A DNA stretch of 28,776 bases from Obelidium mucronatum (GCA_025765595.1 JAIVFH010000318.1:1-28776); one strand, 5' to 3'. Shown: positions 10,287 to 25,790, numbered from the stretch's first letter. Program-made: numbers and translations. Notes: a model not told the origin generated them from the letters alone.

Positions 10287-13236
10287 TCAGAGTAATTCTT
10301 CCACAATGTCAACCACAAGAATGCCGCCATCATCATTTACAATTGTCTTGAGCTTTCGAATGAGCCCGTCTCTTGTCTCAGTAATGTATAGTCTATCCTT
10401 TTCGACCTCATTACTGAACAGCAACCACTGTAACGCTCCATCCTGTCTACCTTCTCTCAAAATCTGTCCTGCTGGTTTTCGAAAAAGCATCAAATCAGAG
10501 GGATTTCCAAGCTTTTCTGACGCAACACAGGAATAAATCCCGATAATGGCGTTTCCACCAGTATTTAAGAGAATCCAGTCCCCCTCGGCAATGTCTTGCC
10601 AGTTCAAACGCGTGGTGCCACCAGAGTTTGTGAACAAGGTTTGGACTGGCCATTCGCTATCACCATCGGAATCAATCAGAACGTCTCCACCCAAGCGCAA
10701 ACTGATAGTTGCAAACGGGATGTTATCTCTGTTCAAGAGGCATCAATGTAACAATGCAGAAACTCAAATGCAGCTTACTTTTTAGGGCATGAGTGCTGGC
10801 CTCCGTCTATCTGTTTCAATAACTCAATGAACAAGCCAATCAAACATCGACTGTATACTCCGTAAGACACATGTTGGTTGTTGGTGTTGGCGTAACAAGC
10901 CTTCAATATTCCAATGACATGTTCATAAACAAAACACCAATGATAACGCAGCAATCCATACTCTTCAATATACTGAATAACATGGTGAAGAAAGTGCACG
11001 TTGCATGTGACCAGGCGCGGATGTTGTTGTCCATAAAAGGCCAAGATTTGGTTGATTCGGGTTTTCAACTCTGCAAAGAGTGTGGAAGAAATGGAATGCT
11101 TACAAAGGATCCGAAAGATACGAATTCGGACACAAAACATTTGGAACTCATATAGCAAGTGAGCATTGGCTCCCTCCATAAATCCGCAGACAATAATCAA
11201 ATATGGAACAACCAAATAAAACTCTTTCAAGCCATTCCCCTTCAACCCCTTCAGACTATTCAACGAGTTGAAGTCATATCGTGCAGATAAGTTGTTTCGC
11301 TTCCCAAACGCGTGGAATGCCTTGCTCAACTTGCGCCAGAATGATGATTTGTGTTTGAATAAATCGGCCAAGACTGCAAAATGAGGGGCAAGTGACCCAA
11401 GGGGATCGGAATGCATCAAGTCCATCACGCCACCGTGAGGGACAATGGCGCCTGGCCAATTCGCCACTACAGAGATTTCGTCAATGCCAAGGCTTTTTGC
11501 AATTCCTCTGTTGGCTCCTTTAATGACACCTGGCTCTCCATCATTTGAGGCCAATAGCTCTGCAAAAAAAGCAGGAGACCGATTTGGAGCAAGAGACAAA
11601 GGATTCAATGCACACTGTGCAAATTCGTTTACTGGCGTCTCACATGTTGGACAAGGGAAACGATGGACAACTGAGACATTTTCGCCAAACCAACGTTTCC
11701 TGGCTGGGGTGTCACCGTGTGCCTGATAAACAAATAGGAATACCAAGTACTTGAGCCCATCTAGCTCAAACTCCACACCTTTTGCAAACTGCTGAAGCTC
11801 CTGCGTATATTCCCCAAGAACGCGATTTAAGCCTAATTCCTTGACAACTGCTGATTTGGTCAACAACAGTGGAATATTTCCCAATCCAATTGGAGATGCG
11901 CGTATTCCTGCATGGATTTCCGCAGCGGACACAATAACTACTGTTTGACCTTTTTTTGAATTTACAAGGTTCATCCAACCAAAGTCATCTTGATACATAA
12001 AGGCATGCAGAAAAACGGCAGTGGACCCTAATCTTCCAAGTGCTAAATTCCGTTGATATCGTGGCATCCACAGCTTTTCCTCCCTCAAAAGAATATTTAA
12101 AAATTCAGAACACTTTTCGAGACCATCCACTCCATACGTTGATGCATAGTTTTTGTACTCTGCAATTCGGAATTTCAATGAGGCGATTGGATTTGCAGTT
12201 GTGATATACGGAAATATTGCTCTTTGGTTTGAAGCTTGAATGGAGTCTCGTATTGGTGGCGACAGGAGCCATATCAAAACAACTGAATGCAGAGAAAGAA
12301 AGGGAGTTCGATGGGATTTGCCATCAATTTCTATTTGAATTGACTGAAGCGGAAGAACAGCTTGAACTAATTTGGTGATGCGGCGCTGGAGTGTCTGAAA
12401 CACAGCAGGAGCTTGAGACAATTTGAGAATAGAAGTCACACCGCCTTCAGCGACATTCGGAATCTCCATATGGATTAATTCGAAGTATTCTGCATGTGTG
12501 ACCTTTCTTTTCATGCAATGAGCAAACAGGTTGAATTGGTACTTGAGGGATGGGTCATTGCGTAGGAGCTCATTGAGTTCCACCAGCTTGCTGTATACTG
12601 AACAGAGGGAGATCAATAAAGGCTTAAAATTACGAATAAAAGCATACCTTCATTTGGTGTGTGATTGTTTTCAAGCAGCAAGCCGTCGTCATTGTCTTCA
12701 ACATCATTATCATCACCCCCTTCACTCTCCTCTTCACTCTCCATTATGTTATATTCCTCATTGTTTTCGTCGTAATTCCCTCTCATGCTTTCATTTTCAT
12801 CCTCTGTTTCGCCCCGTGTGAGACCATTATCTGATGAAGTGACACTTGACTGTTCCATTTCGTCCTCCACGGGTTCTGCGATTGAATTTTCAAGATTGCT
12901 TTCAACAGATATCGGAGGTGATAGCTCGGTGGACCCTGTTGTCTCATCATCTGACTCATGTTCTAGTCCAAAGTTTTCTTGTGCTTCTGCTGCTCGAGCT
13001 AAAACAGCTTCAAGAATCGGAGGGGAAATAATGCGAAGTTTCTCAACGCGTTTAACATGGGTTTCAAGGTGTGCTGCCATTATTGCTGAAATAACAACAT
13101 TTGGGAATTGGTCACGACAGCGAGGACACTCCCACCCAACTATGGACTGATTTGCGTGTATCCCTCTGTGAATATGAACTATTAACTTGTCCACTGAAGC
13201 AAGTTTGGCACCACAAGAAGGGAAGGGGCACTCCAT
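10287..13236 (-). CDS. CACTA/EnSpm-like DDE transposase with N-terminal zinc fingers
   Basis: Three exons (13236-12648, 12597-10779, 10728-10287) encode 949 residues. Residues 1-60 form two C2H2-like fingers (CPFPSC with a following HIHRGIH; CPRC with HLETH), so this start is well placed. About 80-195 is a very acidic linker. The transposase core follows: first acidic pair YQDDF (about 400-401), GDTPAR (about 491), PCPTC (512-515), MDLMHSDPLG (about 589-594), then NVHFLHHV and FVYEHVIGILK with a candidate catalytic Glu at about 755. These match the order of motifs I know from CACTA/EnSpm transposases (DDFE, GD, CRxC, DxMHD, K/NxHFLxH, FExxHG). The last 147 residues form a separate domain, possibly BAH- or Tudor-like (EGDWILLNTGGNAIIGIY), though I cannot name it. 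An AATAAA on the minus strand lies at 10240-10235. Confidence 0.82.
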
Positions 13237-13253
13237 CCTTTTATTCTTCCAAA
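13237..13253. promoter_or_regulatory. 17-bp gap between divergent start codons of the two transposon genes
   Basis: The transposase ATG (13236, minus) and the ATG of the second element gene (13254, plus) are separated by only 17 bp. Any promoter must overlap coding sequence, or one gene must start transcription inside the other. Confidence 0.5.
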
Positions 13254-15580
13254 ATGTCTATGTCATTGTCACCACTACCAGCAGAGCAATCATCACCCAT
13301 CACCGCCCCAGTTTCAGCTTTTAGCCCCGGCTTTATTACACCAATGTCCACGAGAATCCGCGAGCTGGAAGACTGCAACCGTGTTTTGGAGGCATTGGTG
13401 GCATCCAAGCAACAGGATATCAACCGTCTCCAAAACTACATTGACACTGACCACAATGAGCACAAGAAAAGGTTCTATTCCTTGCGCGAGTAAGTTTTAT
13501 TATTAGACCTCCAACTCATGTGATTGCTAATGCACCCACAATAGGAATCTCCCAGTTGCTGCTGTTGCTACATTCAAACCGTCTAGTACTCCTTTCAAGC
13601 CTTTACAATCACCTCTGAGTGATTATCCTTCTATTGAAATCATGAAACGTGATGTGTTGAGTGTTAGTATTTCACTCATCCTTTTCAATTTTCAAACTGC
13701 TGACTCTTCTCGCCAACAGACTGTAACCACCACTTGCCGCTTGTTTGCTGCTGACAAAGCCCGCAATCACAAGGGTTCTATACGCTTGAAGAGTGCCCCT
13801 GGGGACCAAAATCTGATTTTGGATTTCCGAAACGCAATGACTATTGTGGTTGAGTCAGCCACAAAGGCATTCATCAGCCTGAGTGCAACAACAGCCGCTT
13901 CAAATCATGAAATTGTTATCTATTGTATCAAAGGCTGTTTTGAAAATCTCTCGGAACCTGTCTTGAAGTATGCGTACAGTTTGCTATCCCTGAAGTTGGA
14001 TGCAATGAACCCCTCCTTTTCTACACTGCAATCCATGGTGTGGGCAGCTTTGGTCCATGGATTGAGTGCTGTGGTTGCATTTGCAAAGCCTCTTCGAGCT
14101 GCTTTCGGGAAAGGTACAGTTTCTTGATGTTGAGCCTTGTTCCAATTGCTTAGCAACCTTATATAGAACAAACAAGGGACGCTATTACAACAAGCTTGGC
14201 AACATCAGCAACCGGCAACACTTCAAAAACAGTAGCATCTAGAAGCGCTTCTGGAATCCAAAATGAAGATGCAGCAATACCAGTTAGTGACGATGATGAA
14301 CCAGACCTGAAGAAGTCTTCATTTCTATGGCGAAAGGCAATCCTTGTGTATGATCCGCCATCCATTCTTTCAAATGTTGTGTTGGGCCGGTATATCCAAC
14401 GGCTGCAAGCTGTGACTCCAATACCTGGCCCGGAACTGCTGCTGTCGTTGGCGGCAATTGAGAAAGGAATGCTGGACAGAATTGTGAGTGAATATCTGTA
14501 CTTTTTTTCTTAATGTGGGATCAGATTGCAACAGACTGTGCCACGCATCTACAATGTTTCAAGCCTGCCATTATGCAACTTGTGATGCGATTGAATGGAA
14601 GGGGGCACCAATGCAGCGTGAGCTCTTTCTTGGAGAATATTGTTCCAAGGCTTCTTGGTTTGGTATACACTGTCCATTGCTCTGACTCCAGTGGTCTCGT
14701 ATCTGCCTGTATTAAACAGAAGGCATTCAAACATGGCGCTGATGCCAATTTGACAGTCTCTGGTATCCTTCTCCACATCAACAGTGTTGGGAACTCAACA
14801 GTGCTGCCTCAACTTCTCCAGACACTTGTAAAATCTCTGCTTCCCGCCTACTGTAACCCCACGCTACTTGGAGATCCTCACATGTGGATTCAAGGTCTGA
14901 TGGATGACTTGGACTTGAGCTCAAGAGAATCAGAAACTTCAAATAAGAAAACGGTCTGGGATGATTCCGTTCATATCTTGTGCAAGGTTTTGCTTCACCC
15001 AGACCTGGACAATATCACGACGGAAGCTGCAGATCCTATAGTTGGGGATTTGACTTATTTGAACAATGATATTCGAGTATTCTGGGCATTGCGTGTAATT
15101 GGGAACACTATTCTTTGCCTTTTTCCACATGCGTGAGTTTTTTGTCTTTTACCTTGTCCAAACTGAATTGATGACAACAGCGCCACTGTCAGCTTCTGGT
15201 CGACGTGGCCAATCCTTCCCACAAAACCGATGAAGTCTTCTGTAATGCAAATCTTCCATTTGCCACCATATTGTGCTTCGGCCATCAATTCTGCCATCGC
15301 TTCCACTACCAATGCTGCAGTTTTGCTGTCTCAACCACCACCATTGTCACCGGGACGTGTCGACGAACCAATTCCACAAACGAAATCAAAGGTGGGCACT
15401 TCAAAAGCAGTACAAAAGCCGAAACCAAAGCAACCTGCAAATGCAAAAAAACCGAAGATATCGCAAGTTGCTGCCACACGAACAGACAGCACCATGACTA
15501 CACAATTTGTGGATAGTAGACATCCAAGAAGGCCTGTAGCAAAGAGGGGATATGAGGAAGTTTCAGGATCAGATAGTTAG
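13254..15580 (+). CDS. Transposon-encoded protein of unknown function, coiled-coil N-terminus
   Basis: Six exons (13254-13489, 13545-13662, 13720-14113, 14167-14483, 14525-15132, 15181-15580) sum to 2073 nt, 690 residues, with every phase matching. I do not recognise the family. Residues 1-30 are Ser/Pro-rich and about 32-79 form a likely coiled coil (RIRELEDCNRVLEALVASKQ). The middle is mostly helical and looks globular (AFISLSATTAASNHEIVIY, SLLSLKLDAMNPSFSTLQSM). The last roughly 90 residues are rich in Lys, Pro and Gln and end in a basic patch (HPRRPVAKRGYEE) that could be a nuclear signal. The 57-nt intron 13663-13719 is a multiple of three and open, so it could be retained. Its place between the inverted repeats suggests an accessory or DNA-binding factor like TnpA of En/Spm, but this is inference. 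AATAAA lies at 15650-15655. Confidence 0.7.
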
Positions 15581-15719
15581 AACCGAATCTTATTGGGTGC
15601 TTTATTATTGGCGTTACGTATATTGCATACATGCACGAGAATTGAAAGAAATAAAGGAATAATATTGGAGAATACAGCAGTTTTTCTTTCGTATTTCTCT
15701 CGAATATCTGATTACAGCA

Positions 15720-15785
15720 TAAATTCTCCTAGAATTCTCTTAGAATTCCCTTTTATTTCTTTGAGATTCCTAGAAGAATTCTATT
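15720..15785. repeat. Subterminal repeat cluster at the right end of the transposon
   Basis: Several copies of GAATTC flanked by TCCTAG or CTTAG occur here, continuing motifs found inside the terminal repeat. The left end holds fewer (GAATTC twice, one within the terminal repeat). In CACTA elements such clusters bind an element-encoded accessory protein; that role here is inference. Confidence 0.6.
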
Positions 15786-15834
15786 CAAGTTCTCCTAGAT
15801 TTCTTGAAGAATTCTGGATGATCGATTTGCTGTG
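15786..15834 (-). repeat. Right terminal inverted repeat of the transposon
   Basis: Reads inward from 15834 as the same sequence as the left end (48 of 49 bases). It ends GATCGATTTGCTGTG, followed by TT, the same dinucleotide that precedes the left end. Confidence 0.9.
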
Positions 15835-15903
15835 TTATATAATTAATAAATAAATATAATAAGCAAATAAATTGTCATCAGAAACATCTAAACTGTAGTT
15901 CAA

Positions 15904-16404
15904 ATGGAACAACGCAAATCCGTTAGAGATGCCTTAACCGACATGGTCGGATTCTGCCCAAAAGGTATTGATAATTCTATCGACGCGTCGATGCTGTAGC
16001 ACACAGCTCCGCTCCCATATAGCATAAAGAGGCGTAACACTAGACGTTCAACTCACATTAATATAATTTAGACGCCATTGGATGGCTTTATGCAGCCAGG
16101 TATTCTTTGTTGACTAACTGGGAATCTGATCTGTCACTGATGTGTCCAAACAATCTATTCGCAAAACAGAGGATTCTATAAACTAAAGGATTACCACTCT
16201 GTTATCGAATGCGTCACGCCTGCATTACGAAATGAACGAACAAAGCGCGAAGGACAGCATTTGCTAGCTTTCAGTTTTTTGCAGACTGGGCAAACCGAAG
16301 CAGCAGCGGGAGCGTTCTTTAAAAGTATCAGCTATGGAAACGACACGGATTGGCAGCCTTTAGTTGAATTATTCTTGGACCAGCCGAAATTAACATTGAA
16401 ATAA
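15904..16404 (+). CDS. Small TPR-like protein, function unknown
   Basis: Three exons (15904-15964, 16072-16099, 16170-16404) give 324 nt, 107 residues. Most of the protein comes from exon 3, which has no ATG of its own. After a 20-residue start come helix pairs of TPR type (GWLYAARGFYKLKDYHSVIE; REGQHLLAFSFLQTGQTEAA; AGAFFKSISYGNDTDW). The end is LVELFLDQPKLTLK. The sequence reads as a whole small cytosolic scaffold protein, but I cannot name the family. The 107-nt first intron is long for this window and has several other AG acceptors, so the exon 2 border is less certain than the rest. Its stop is 34 bp from the stop of the convergent epimerase gene. The transposon lies just upstream, about 70 bp before the ATG, so it may have displaced promoter sequence. 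Confidence 0.65.
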
Positions 16405-16438
16405 AAGAGTAGTTCGTCGTTGATGCTTTTTCTTTCGC

Positions 16439-17454
16439 TCAACGAAGTAGCTGCTCACCAACCCACTTTTCACCAGGCTTCAGAACAACAGGGGTACCAA
16501 TTTGGCCAACCTCTACGCAAACCATAACCTTGTATCCAGCTTCCTGGAAGTCGTTCATACCCTGAGACTTTTCAATCCATGGGTTCCAAACCACAACATC
16601 ATCAAACCCGTTGGTGGTAATTGATGTAACAGTAGCGCCGTTTTCAACAATAGAAACGCCAGCCTTTCCAACGTTGTAATAAACACGATCGACTTCTGAG
16701 CTGAACCCAACAAGGTCGGATTCTTCAGTAACCTTGACTTTGTTGTGGATCTTTTCATCATAAAGTTTGCCTTGGAGGCCCCTGATCTTTGCGTTGTCAA
16801 TGTCCTATGAATGCACATTTTGGTCAATAATGAATCACTCTGTTGTTTAAGAATCAAAACTCACATTGATTGCAAAGTAAGAGTGCAACAGACTGGTGAA
16901 CTCAAACTCGGAATCCCCAGTGTTTTCGGCAGAGAGCGAAGTCTTGAGTGTGTTGGCTGTCAGAACCACAGTGAACACAAGTTTGAATTGGTGTGGCCAT
17001 TTTCCAGCAAGGGCTGGAGCAACTCCAGAGGGATCCAAAGAGAATGCAACGGATGTCTCATTTTCATTGACTGTTTGTGTTCCGACCCAGGACCATCTGG
17101 TTGATGATTTGGTATTTGTTACTGCAAATGATAAGGAGTTGATCTGGCGTTTTGAGCTTACTTTGACAGTCTGGCAAAGCCGTGCTGTGGCAAACCGTAC
17201 TTTGGATTCGGTCCAAAGTGAGGGAAGACAAGTGGGCTGATGTATAGAGTGAGATCGTACAGGCAGTAGGCACGCAGAACTTACATTCCACCACGAACAG
17301 CCTTGCTTCCATCAAGCACGGCCTTGTTCGAAAGGAAAAGCTTTTCATGACCAGCAACTTTCCAGCTTGTAACAGTTGCTCCGAAGAGGTAGATCTCAGC
17401 AGAGCTTGCTCCGTTAGTGATGACAACTTTCTGGTCAGATACAGACACACTCAT
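16439..17454 (-). CDS. Glucose-6-phosphate 1-epimerase (hexose-6-phosphate mutarotase, YMR099C type)
   Basis: Interconverts alpha and beta anomers of glucose 6-phosphate and related hexose phosphates in the cytosol. Four exons (17454-17285, 17236-17162, 17096-16865, 16804-16439) give 280 residues, close to the yeast YMR099C length. Family motifs in order: GATVTSWK, FLSNKAVLDGSKAVRGGIPLV, FGPNPKYGLPQHGFARLSKW, LLHSYFAIN, VVVWNPWIEKSQGM, and the late MVCVEVGQ with the conserved Glu. The His of QHGFAR and the His of LHSYF are the expected active-site positions. The third exon was fixed by the need to restore the HGFAR..KW motif across intron 17097-17161. The ATG faces the thioredoxin-like gene across 107 bp. 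Confidence 0.92.
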
Positions 17455-17561
17455 TTTTTGGTTTTAATTATTTTGCAGTAAATAAAATAATAAGAAGAGA
17501 AATGAAATTATAATTAATAATTCTAAATTGAAGAATATATTCGACTTTATAATATTCAATA
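17455..17561. promoter_or_regulatory. Divergent promoter region, epimerase and TlpA-like gene
   Basis: 107 bp of AT-rich DNA between two opposed start codons (17454 minus, 17562 plus), with TAAATAAAATAATAAG and TATAATTAATAATTC tracts. Shared control is possible but not shown. Confidence 0.5.
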
Positions 17562-18205
17562 ATGCTTGACAAGGTGTGGTGGTTACTGAAGCAAGCCGGC
17601 ACCGTTTTCATCATTACAACCCTCTTGAATGTCGTCCTTCCAAGGGTTAGTTATCTTGCTCTTACCGTTGTACAAATTGATTGCTAAAACCATGTTGAAG
17701 ATCATAAAGTTCTTCTTCCCGCCAAAGATTGGCACGGTTGTGGAACAAATCGCGGGGCTTAAATTCATCAAAGGAGAGGAATTCGAAGTTCCTAATGTGA
17801 AGGAAAAGAAGGTGACTGTTCTGGAGCATTGGTTGGTGTAGTGTCATTCATCATAGTGTTCTAACTTTTCGAACAATCAGGGCTACATGGTGCGGGCCAT
17901 GTGTCAAAGGAATTCCTCATATTACCGAAGTCGCAAAGAAGTTTCCAAACGTTAGCTTTGTTGGAGTGACCCAGGAAACCGATGAAGGGCTCGTGCAAGA
18001 GTTCGTTAACAACATGGGAACTCAAATGGACTATAACGTGGCAATTGATTCAAACGGGGCCATTAAAAAAGTAGTTAAAGACAGCGGTGGAATGGGCATT
18101 CCCCATGCAATTGTCATTAACGCTGCGGGGAAGATGGTGTGGGCAGGTCATCCAATGTCTTCAGACTTCGAAACTGCCATCGCCAATGCACTTAAAGACG
18201 AATAA
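17562..18205 (+). CDS. TlpA/ResA-like thioredoxin-fold protein with N-terminal membrane anchor
   Basis: Preferred model: exons 17562-17645, 17701-17831, 17881-18205, 179 residues. An N-terminal hydrophobic segment (VWWLLKQAGTVFIITTLLNV) is followed by FFPPKIG, an extended lead, and a thioredoxin fold with the redox motif ATWCGPC at about residues 73-79. The second exon border is fixed by restoring HWATWCGPC. Later motifs VSFVGVTQETDE, the cis-Pro region GIPHAIVINAAGKMVWAGHP and the C-terminal helix complete the fold. The role is likely thiol oxidoreduction or peroxide-linked redox control near a membrane; the substrate is unknown. The first intron (17646-17700) would use an AAG acceptor. The alternative start is the ATG at 17629 in the same frame as exon 2, also giving a hydrophobic N-terminus. 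Stop lies 30 bp from the convergent lyase gene stop. Confidence 0.82.
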
Positions 18206-18235
18206 ATCATCAACTCTTCTCTATTCAACGTCATT

Positions 18236-19149
18236 TCAGTATCTCTCTTCGTCCTTGTAGTACTCATTAAAACCCACAACGTCTTTGATCTGTAAAAATC
18301 CAAATACAGGTCAACTCACACCAACTGACAATAGGACAAACTCACCTGTTCAAAGTTTGGCATAAAAGCTTCGGTTGGTTCTTCCTTTTCAATAGCCTGC
18401 AAAACGTCCTGCATTGCTTTGATACTGGCCCCGAGAAGAGTCAATGGATATGCAGTAATCTTGTATCCAATGCTGGCCAATTCCGACGGTTTTAGGACTG
18501 GAGTCAGGCCATTTTCCACCATATTGGCCATTTTGTAACCTGGAACCTCCTTGCAGTATCGCACCATTTCCTCCTTCGAGCGCGGAGCCTCGAGAAACGT
18601 GATATCAGCACCCAATCGAATAAACTCCTTGCAGCGCTCAATTGCTTCCTCGATTCCAAGGCTTTCGAGAGAATCGGTTCTTGCCATGATCACTATATCA
18701 TATCCAGATTCGGCTCTCGCGTCGACCGCAGCTTTGATCCTGGCAAATGCTTCCTTTCTGTCCACGACTGATTTTCCTTTAGTATGTCCACATCTTTTTG
18801 GCGATACTTGATCTTCAAGCATGATGCCAGCGAGTCCTGCTTGGATGTAGCCTCTGACAGTTCGCTTCACGTTGAGTGCGTTTCCATAGCCTGCATCTCC
18901 ATCTCCAATGCAAGGAATGCCTTTCAGAGCCGAAGTGATTGTTCTGGCGGTGGCTACCATCTCTTCATACGAGATCAGCTGAGTGTCAGGAAAGCCGTGA
19001 ACAGCGCTGGTGCCAAACCCAGTCATGAAAGTGAGCTTAAAGCCCGCCCGCTCCACGAGACGCGCAGTGAGTCCATCGTAGCAACATGGCATCGAGATGA
19101 TGCCGTCTTGAGCTAACAGTAGACGAAGTTTGGCGGCAGGAGTTGACAT
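18236..19149 (-). CDS. Isocitrate lyase / PEP mutase superfamily enzyme
   Basis: Two exons (19149-18346 and 18289-18236) give 285 residues, the normal size for the small members of this family, which include methylisocitrate lyase, oxaloacetate hydrolase, dimethylmalate lyase and PEP mutase. Seen: PCCYDGLTARLVERAGF, the metal-binding stretch GDGDAGYGN (82-90), LEDQVSPKRCGH (111-122, the KxCGH catalytic loop of C-C lyases), MARTD, EAPRSKEEM, and the C-terminal tail KDVVGFNEYY from exon 2. KRCGH favours a lyase over a phosphomutase, but the substrate cannot be told from sequence reading alone. The ATG at 19149 gives MSTPAAKLRLLL. Its upstream 198 bp separate it from the stop of the array gene on the same strand. 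Confidence 0.88.
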
Positions 19150-19347
19150 CAATTTTTGCTAAAAACCTGTTATCTGCCAGTTCACACTCAATATTTCTAT
19201 TCTTGCAACGCGTTTCTGGGCTCTGTAGCTCTCTTCCGCTATATCTTCCACTTTATTCTTGGTCATAGCCATGCACCCCTCATCACAACTGGTTGAAATC
19301 TTTCGCAAAAAGGCAAACCAAACACATTTCTTCAACCCCCGCAAAAA

Positions 19348-23931
<4,584 letters not shown>

Positions 23932-23998
23932 CAAACAATTAAAAAAAAAACACTTCTATATATGTAAGCAGCAGCAAATGAAAACAAAAATAAAATGA

Positions 23999-25790
23999 TC
24001 AATCCACCATCTCAGAGACTACACCCTCAGAATCAAGCATTTCTGAAATTACCCCACCAGCAAAGTTCTTGATGAGATTTACACCATGCTTCCAAAAGTA
24101 GTAGTTTGTAAGCATGACCAGCAAGCTGCCAAACCGTGCTAGCCTCACCAACTGCCTCATTGCTTCCACAAATTGCTCCACCATATCCACGACAAAACGA
24201 TTCATCCTCACAGTCCAACCGTTGCTCTTTCTCTCCGCCACAACCAATCGACTGCTACCATGCGCAACGCGAACGCTTTCAATAAATTCCTCGTATTTTC
24301 GATCCCATATGATTCGCGCAATTGAAGCGGGCTCTTGTGGTTGTAATCGGGCCGTGAAGCTTTCCAAGTCAATCAAACACATGTTCTGGAAGCCTTCAAG
24401 CTCTCGAAGTGTTGTTCGCAAATGCTTCCGGCCATTGATTTGGTTTGGTGTATTTTGGGAGTTGTGTGCGCGTGTGAGAAAGTCTGCCCACACGGTGTTG
24501 GCAGCTTCGGTTGCCATGTTGGTCACAAGTGATTCTGTGGCTGAGACCATATTGAAACGTGATCCTCCATCTCGGATCTGGGCAAGCAACTGAAGGGAAT
24601 AACAGAGTATTTCAAAACAAATATCTTATTCCTGGAGAGGAGAAAAAAACTAACCTCATTGCACAGTTGAACTAGAAGAGTCCCATTCGCAACAATACCA
24701 CCAATCTCAAGTTTCTTTAAATCATCGACCAAATCGCCAGCTATACTTTCGCATACTTCATCGAATTCAATAGAATCGTGTGGGTGAGCCGAAGCAGATG
24801 GCGAGACAAACGGCAGCTTTTCAAAAGAGACGTTGAATTGCTCGCGAATAAGGCGCTTTACGCGATTGGACATTTCATCGCCGTCATTGCTTGAAAGGAG
24901 ATCAGATAGCAGGTGGCTGCAGGGAAATCCAGTGTTGATGGACATGTTTTCCACCAAAACCAAGGAGCGGGTCATATCAGGCTGCGGCTCATTATCGTCG
25001 ACAACAGGCATTGTTGCCAGACCCTGTGTTATTGTTTTTTGTGAGAATCCAATGTCGAAATCGTTCATTTCAGTACCATGTTGACGATCTGCATGACAGA
25101 CTCGAGACCAGCGGTGGTGAAGCAGCCGCGCTCGAATACAAAGATGCGGGAGGCCAGCCGGGCCGCCAGACCCATGACGAAGGGAATGGCGGTTTGGTTG
25201 TGGTTGCTCGCGCCCTCGCAGTCCAGCAGCAGAATGTGGCCCTTTGAGGCGTCCGGGTGCGGCACGACGGCCATGTCGATGCCGTGCGTGCACGGAATGT
25301 TTCCGGGCTTCGAGGCGAACACGTCGCCGCCGCTTGTGTCGCGCGCGCCCGAGCCGCCGCTTCCCCACGCGGCCAGGCGGCGCGCCACCGCCGACGCCGC
25401 GCGGCTTTTGCCGCTGCGGCCGAAGCCCGCAAACACGGCGACGCACAGCGGCCCGTCGAGCGTCGCCAGCAGCGCCGCCGCCTCCGCCGTGACGCCAAGC
25501 GGCACGTAGCGCGTCGCGCCGCCGCCGCCGGCTGCGACCGAGCGCACGCTGACGAGCGGCGCGACGCGGATCGCCGATGCCGCGGTTGTAGTGTTTGCAG
25601 TTGGACCAGTTGGACTAGTTGGAGTAGTTGGACTGGCTGCTCGAGTCGCGCTGGGCGACGGCGCGCGCGACACCAGCGGCGGCGTCGGCGTCCCAGCGGA
25701 TGGAATGGCGTCATCGGCGCCGCGGCGCTCGGGGCTGGCGTTGCGGATCGTGAGCGTCGACTTCTTGTAGCGAAGCAGCGAGGCGAACAT
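23999..25790 (-). CDS. GBP/atlastin-like large GTPase (dynamin superfamily)
   Basis: Exons 25790-25077, 25023-24655 and 24589-23999 give 557 residues. After about 100 residues of Ala/Ser/Pro/Thr-rich GC-rich sequence comes a GB1/RHD3-type G domain: P-loop AGFGRSGKS (121-129), PCTHGI (166-171, with the switch Thr), LLLDCEG (187-193) and a following ARLASRIFVFERG strand-helix. Where GBPs and atlastins have RD in G4, this protein reads VENMS (262-266). The rest is helical and ends in a hydrophobic segment FGSLLVMLTNYYFW that could insert in a membrane. A 26-codon upstream exon (25921-25844) could join in phase through a 53-nt intron (25791-25843), so the start is uncertain. Family members remodel or defend membranes; this protein's role is unknown. 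It lies between the two array genes on the same strand. Confidence 0.75.

Larger units (their letters stand above)
10149..15834. mobile_element. CACTA/EnSpm-like DNA transposon, complete, with terminal inverted repeats
   Basis: A 5686-bp element bounded by 49-bp inverted repeats that begin CACAG and end CTGTG. They differ at one position (base 16). The flanking dinucleotide is TT on both sides, compatible with the 2-3 bp target duplications of CACTA elements, though two bases are weak evidence. Inside are a DDE-type transposase on the minus strand and a second multi-exon gene on the plus strand, divergently transcribed from one centre. Short GAATTC and CTAGGA motifs recur near both ends, as subterminal repeats do in CACTA elements. 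Near-identical repeats and two intact spliced frames suggest a recent, possibly still active insertion in the intergenic DNA between IFT172 and the TPR gene. Confidence 0.85.
15581..15903. other. Gene-free stretch: 3' flank of the transposon gene, element right end, AT-rich flank
   Basis: 15581-15719 is 3' UTR-like sequence of the element gene with an AATAAA. The subterminal repeats and right inverted repeat come next and end at 15834. 15835-15903 is AT-rich host DNA leading to the start of the next gene. No further open frame is supported. Confidence 0.7.

Noticed and set aside
10306..11978. Short plus- and minus-strand frames inside the transposase gene
   Set aside because: All overlap the transposase exons, lack motifs and have no splice support.
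10140..15840. Helitron, retrotransposon or LTR origin for this element
   Set aside because: No reverse transcriptase, integrase, Rep/helicase or direct long repeats; the ends are inverted repeats and the enzyme is DDE-like.
17097..17161. Reading straight through this segment in the epimerase gene
   Set aside because: The HGFARLSK frame meets a stop at once; removing 65 nt restores the family motif HGFAR..KW.
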